Assembly: GCA_003567055.1 (NCBI GenBank)
Contig: PXAW01000325.1
Span: 1 to 14,800, forward strand
From: Hyphomicrobiales bacterium
Lineage (GTDB): Bacteria > Pseudomonadota > Alphaproteobacteria > Rhizobiales > Beijerinckiaceae
Reading direction: 5' to 3'
DNA length: 14,800 nucleotides
Shown here: positions 13,540 to 14,800 of the stretch, piece by piece
Layout: each line of letters starts with the position of its first letter
Numbering within the stretch: the stretch's first letter is position 1
Notes under the pieces: generated by a model
The model's database searches: none
Told to the model about the DNA's origin: nothing
The model's input: only the letters and a program-made list of their open reading frames with translations
Program-made: the position numbers and the translations under genes

Positions 13540-14658
13540 TCAGTCGCGGAGCGCCTGCGTGCCGCCATCCGGACCATTCTCGCCGGCGCGCTGCTTCGCT
13601 TCCCCGCCGCGCCCGACCAGATCCCCGGCAACGTCAGCGAAGCGGGGCGCACGGGCGCCGATGAAGGGCATCGGGCGGCATACGGCGATGGCGGCGAGGC
13701 CGAAACGGGCGGTCATCGCCCCGTTGACCACCCCCTCCCCGAGCCGCGTCGAGAGCCGCGCCGCGAGGCCGTGGCCGACGAGTTGCTGGATCATGTCGTC
13801 GCCCATGGCGACACCGCCCGTCACCACGAGATGGTCGATCGCGGCACGCGCGAGAAGAAGCCCGCCAAGGAAGCCGGGGCGCCCGCCATAGATCCCGGCA
13901 ATGCGGCGCAGGAGGCGTATGGCGGCATAGATCACGAAGGCGATATCGATCAGCGCACGCGGGCTCACTGCCGTCACCACCGAGACCCGTCGCGCGGTCT
14001 GCGCCACGGCGCGCCGCGCCGCCCGGTCCGCCTCGGTGAGCAGGGCGCGCTCGGTGATGACGAGACGGTCCTGCGCTTCGAGGATCGTCTGCGAGAGCCG
14101 CGCGACCTCCTCGCGCCCGCGTGCAGTCGCAGGGCGCTTCGCATGAAAGGCGACGAGCGCCTCGGCAAGCGCCTGCGCGCCCTCGGCATCATCCTCGGTG
14201 AGCACGCGCGCAGCCTCGCGCCGCAGATGCTCGATCCGGCGCTCGCGCAGCAGGCCGATCCATTCGCGCAGGCAGATCGCGACGAGCGCGAGGGCCGCGA
14301 GCGCCGCGATCATGGCCGCCATCCAGCCGAGCCAGGGCGCGCGGGCGAACAATTCCCGGATCAGGCCCTCGACCCCGATCCCCACCCCCAGCATGACCAG
14401 TGCGAACAGACTGCCGGCGAGGAGGCCGCCCCATGGCACGCGCCTGCGACGGGTGACTTCCGGCTCCGGCGCCTCCACCGTATCGTCGATGATGCCGGGT
14501 TCGCGGGTGATCTGCACGCCGGCGCGCCCGTCGCGGCCGGGCGGTGAACCCCGATCCGCCGACGCCTCGGCCTCGTCGATCGCGACCTTCGGATCGTCGA
14601 AGCGCCAGGCTTTCGGGCCTTTTGTTGCCTTTGGCCCTTTGGGTGATTGCCCGCTCAT
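13540..14658 (-). CDS. YcjF-like (TIGR01620/DUF697) inner-membrane protein
   Basis: This 372-residue protein resembles YcjF-type membrane proteins, which are commonly encoded next to YcjX. Residues 1-75 are polar and probably disordered, with Lys-Gly-Pro-Lys repeats near the start. Two hydrophobic helices follow, at about 77-97 and 109-130. A long helical cytoplasmic region (about 131-240) has LREWIGLLRERRIEHLRREAARVL. The C-terminal DUF697-like part has AVSPRALIDIAFVIYAAIRLLRRIAGIYGGRPG and TGGVAMGDDMIQQLVGHGLAARLSTRLGEG, the most family-like segments. Its ATG overlaps the upstream stop (ATGA), so it is coupled to the ycjX-like gene. Function is not established; in enterobacteria the pair belongs to stress-linked operons. 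Identification is by remembered family pattern. Confidence 0.87.
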   Translation of the reverse strand: MSGQSPKGPKATKGPKAWRFDDPKVAIDEAEASADRGSPPGRDGRAGVQITREPGIIDDTVEAPEPEVTRRRRVPWGGLLAGSLFALVMLGVGIGVEGLIRELFARAPWLGWMAAMIAALAALALVAICLREWIGLLRERRIEHLRREAARVLTEDDAEGAQALAEALVAFHAKRPATARGREEVARLSQTILEAQDRLVITERALLTEADRAARRAVAQTARRVSVVTAVSPRALIDIAFVIYAAIRLLRRIAGIYGGRPGFLGGLLLARAAIDHLVVTGGVAMGDDMIQQLVGHGLAARLSTRLGEGVVNGAMTARFGLAAIAVCRPMPFIGARAPRFADVAGDLVGRGGEAKQRAGENGPDGGTQALRD

Positions 14659-14800
14659 CGCAGATGATCTCCGATCAGGAATTCCAGCGCGCGATCGAGG
14701 CGGATATGCGGCAGGCGCGGTTTGCGCCCGGGCAGATGGCCCGGCGCGGCGGGCGGGCGGAAACGCGGAAAACGCAGGCTGCCGGGGGCGATGCCGCCAT
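14655..14800 (-). CDS. YcjX-like (DUF463) P-loop protein, C-terminal end only
   Basis: Only the last 47 codons are in the window; the gene enters from the right edge. The translation includes GSLRFPRFRPP and ends LPHIRLDRALEFLIGDHLR. This ALPHIRLDRALEFLIGD-type tail is the characteristic C-terminus of YcjX proteins, predicted cytoplasmic nucleoside-triphosphatases. The P-loop and the rest lie outside. The stop TGA (14657-14655) overlaps the YcjF-like ATG by four bases, so the pair forms one operon in the classic ycjX-ycjF order. Confidence 0.82.
   Translation of the reverse strand, partial: GGIAPGSLRFPRFRPPAAPGHLPGRKPRLPHIRLDRALEFLIGDHLR

Noticed and set aside
13525-14547. Plus-strand open frame of 340 codons opposite the YcjF-like gene
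   Set aside because: It has Arg/Asp/Glu/His-rich shadow composition, while the minus strand shows two membrane helices and DUF697-like motifs.

Overview
This 14.8-kb window is high-GC chromosomal DNA that looks alphaproteobacterial. The clues are an alphaproteobacterial-type RNase P RNA, an EcfG-like promoter, flgK-flgL hook-junction genes, a YcjX/YcjF pair and GC-rich intergenic palindromes. The order Hyphomicrobiales is my best guess, by inference only. No mobile element, CRISPR array, defence locus or tRNA is visible.

Bases 1-4024, all on the minus strand, form a CoA-dependent catabolic module. In transcription order it encodes an SDR dehydrogenase, a MarR regulator, a crotonase-fold enzyme, an acyl-CoA dehydrogenase and the N-terminus of a benzoate/2-aminobenzoate-type CoA ligase that runs off the left edge. 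Both gaps around the acyl-CoA dehydrogenase gene hold pairs of inverted REP-like palindromes. Together the enzymes fit activation of an aromatic or cyclic carboxylic acid followed by beta-oxidation-like steps. The hydroxylating or ring-reducing enzyme is not in the window.

Bases 4025-4374 are a divergent control region with a good minus-strand promoter and a possible MarR operator. Bases 4375-9073, on the plus strand, encode a complete HAAT-type ABC importer: periplasmic binding protein, two permeases and two ATPases. It probably brings in the acid that the divergent operon degrades.

Bases 9074-10165 carry a small glycine-zipper lipoprotein gene (minus strand) with its own terminator and an EcfG-like stress promoter. 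Next to it, on the plus strand, is rnpB, the catalytic RNA of RNase P. Bases 10166-13322 are flgK-flgL (minus strand), preceded by a strong candidate sigma-54 promoter. A 16-bp perfect inverted repeat separates them from a YcjF-like membrane protein gene, whose start overlaps the end of a ycjX-like gene at the right edge.

I found no clearly new system. The best leads are the crotonase that lacks both hydratase glutamates, the LivF with an altered switch loop, the two alternative-sigma promoter candidates and the paired palindromes.
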